Program-made: the position numbers and the translations under genes
DNA from: Aplysia californica
Lineage: Eukaryota; Mollusca; Gastropoda; Aplysiida; Aplysiidae
Reading direction: 5' to 3'
DNA: 64,000 nucleotides
Assembly (NCBI RefSeq): GCF_000002075.1
Contig: NW_004797600.1
Coordinates: forward strand, 640,922 to 704,921
Shown here: positions 63,486 to 64,000 of the stretch, piece by piece
Numbering within the stretch: position 1 is the first letter of the stretch
How the letters are laid out: each line of letters begins with the position of its first letter
Notes under the pieces: model-generated
The model's database searches: none
What the model saw: the letters and a program-made list of their open reading frames with translations, nothing else
What the model was told of the DNA's origin: nothing

Positions 63486-63657
63486 GTGGGTGGTTGACGG
63501 GTGTGGTTTCGTCCTTCTTTCCTATCAAACATCTATCGTCCTTTATCTCCCCTTCTTCTTTTTTTTATGTTGGTTTCTCTTGTAACACTTCTAATCTTCT
63601 GGCGCTCATATGACCTGATGCAGTTGCGAGCGCCGTAAAACCTGTACCGAAAAAAAC
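63486..63657 (+). mobile_element. SINE type B, copy 4
   Basis: Matches the 22086 copy. The tail shows the perfect hairpin GGCGCTC...GAGCGCC. Confidence 0.8.
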
Positions 63658-63674
63658 TTGCTTGTATGGGGTTT

Positions 63675-63885
63675 TCCAGGGGTTTAAGATGTTCGCCTCT
63701 CATTCAATTGGTACCGGGTTCGAATCTGAATAGCGAAGGAACATTTTTCTTCTCTAAAATTTTCTCCTTTCACCTCCTTTCCTGCTCTCTAACAATGTTT
63801 TTTCGTTCGAAAAATGTTTAATGTGTCCCACGCGCTCATATGGCCTTATGCTGTTGCGAGCGCCGTAAAACACTTACACACCCAC
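63675..63885 (+). mobile_element. SINE type A, copy 3, shortened
   Basis: Degenerate tRNA-like head with GGGTTCGAATCTG, short body, and tail GCGCTCATATGGCCTTATG...GAGCGCCGTAAAAC. Confidence 0.75.
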
Positions 63886-64000
63886 ACATGCAAAATAAAA
63901 ACCTACTTGTGGTAGTGTCATTTTTCTTTCCTGTTCATTTTGTATAGAGAGGGTACTTGTTGACTTGCTCACATTTTGTTGGACTTGTTCCAGTTATCAG

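Overview
The window is animal nuclear DNA. It has spliced genes with GT-AG introns, dense microsatellites, tRNA-derived SINEs, LINE remnants and many small inverted-repeat DNA transposons. No species can be named from sequence alone. The gene content, the LINE types and the abundant AGATCT-type hexamer and poly-G runs suggest a lophotrochozoan, most likely a mollusc (inference).

Gene 1 (+, about 1.0-28.6 kb) is a complete RUNDC3 (RUN domain-containing 3, Rap2-interacting RPIP8 type) orthologue. I resolve 11 coding exons whose phases all match, giving about 622 residues: a RUN domain, then a coiled coil, then a long acidic tail encoded by the last exon. Its 8-kb intron 7 holds the last two exons of a von Willebrand factor A (VWA) domain gene, a LINE remnant and a 100-N assembly gap.

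The middle (about 28.6-47.8 kb) has no gene I can name. It holds RUNDC3 3' sequence and then mobile DNA: SINEs, a piggyBac-type MITE, a Tigger/pogo element with a partial transposase, a minus-strand LINE with another LINE inserted in it, and a striking pair of inverted MITEs around a SINE.

Gene 2 (+, about 55.0-63.3 kb, perhaps starting with a three-codon exon at 47.8 kb) is an hnRNP A/B-type RNA-binding protein. It has two RRMs followed by a Gly/Tyr/Asn-rich tail, in seven certain coding exons. Its introns carry more SINEs and a 2.25-kb TIR element.

The two genes have no evident functional link. The most unusual material is repeat biology: three SINE types that share one hairpin-forming 3' tail, nested insertions dated by target-site duplications, several apparently unnamed TIR and foldback families, and tandem duplications that copy splice sites of both resident genes. 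I saw no RNA gene, CRISPR array, LTR element or bacterial sequence.
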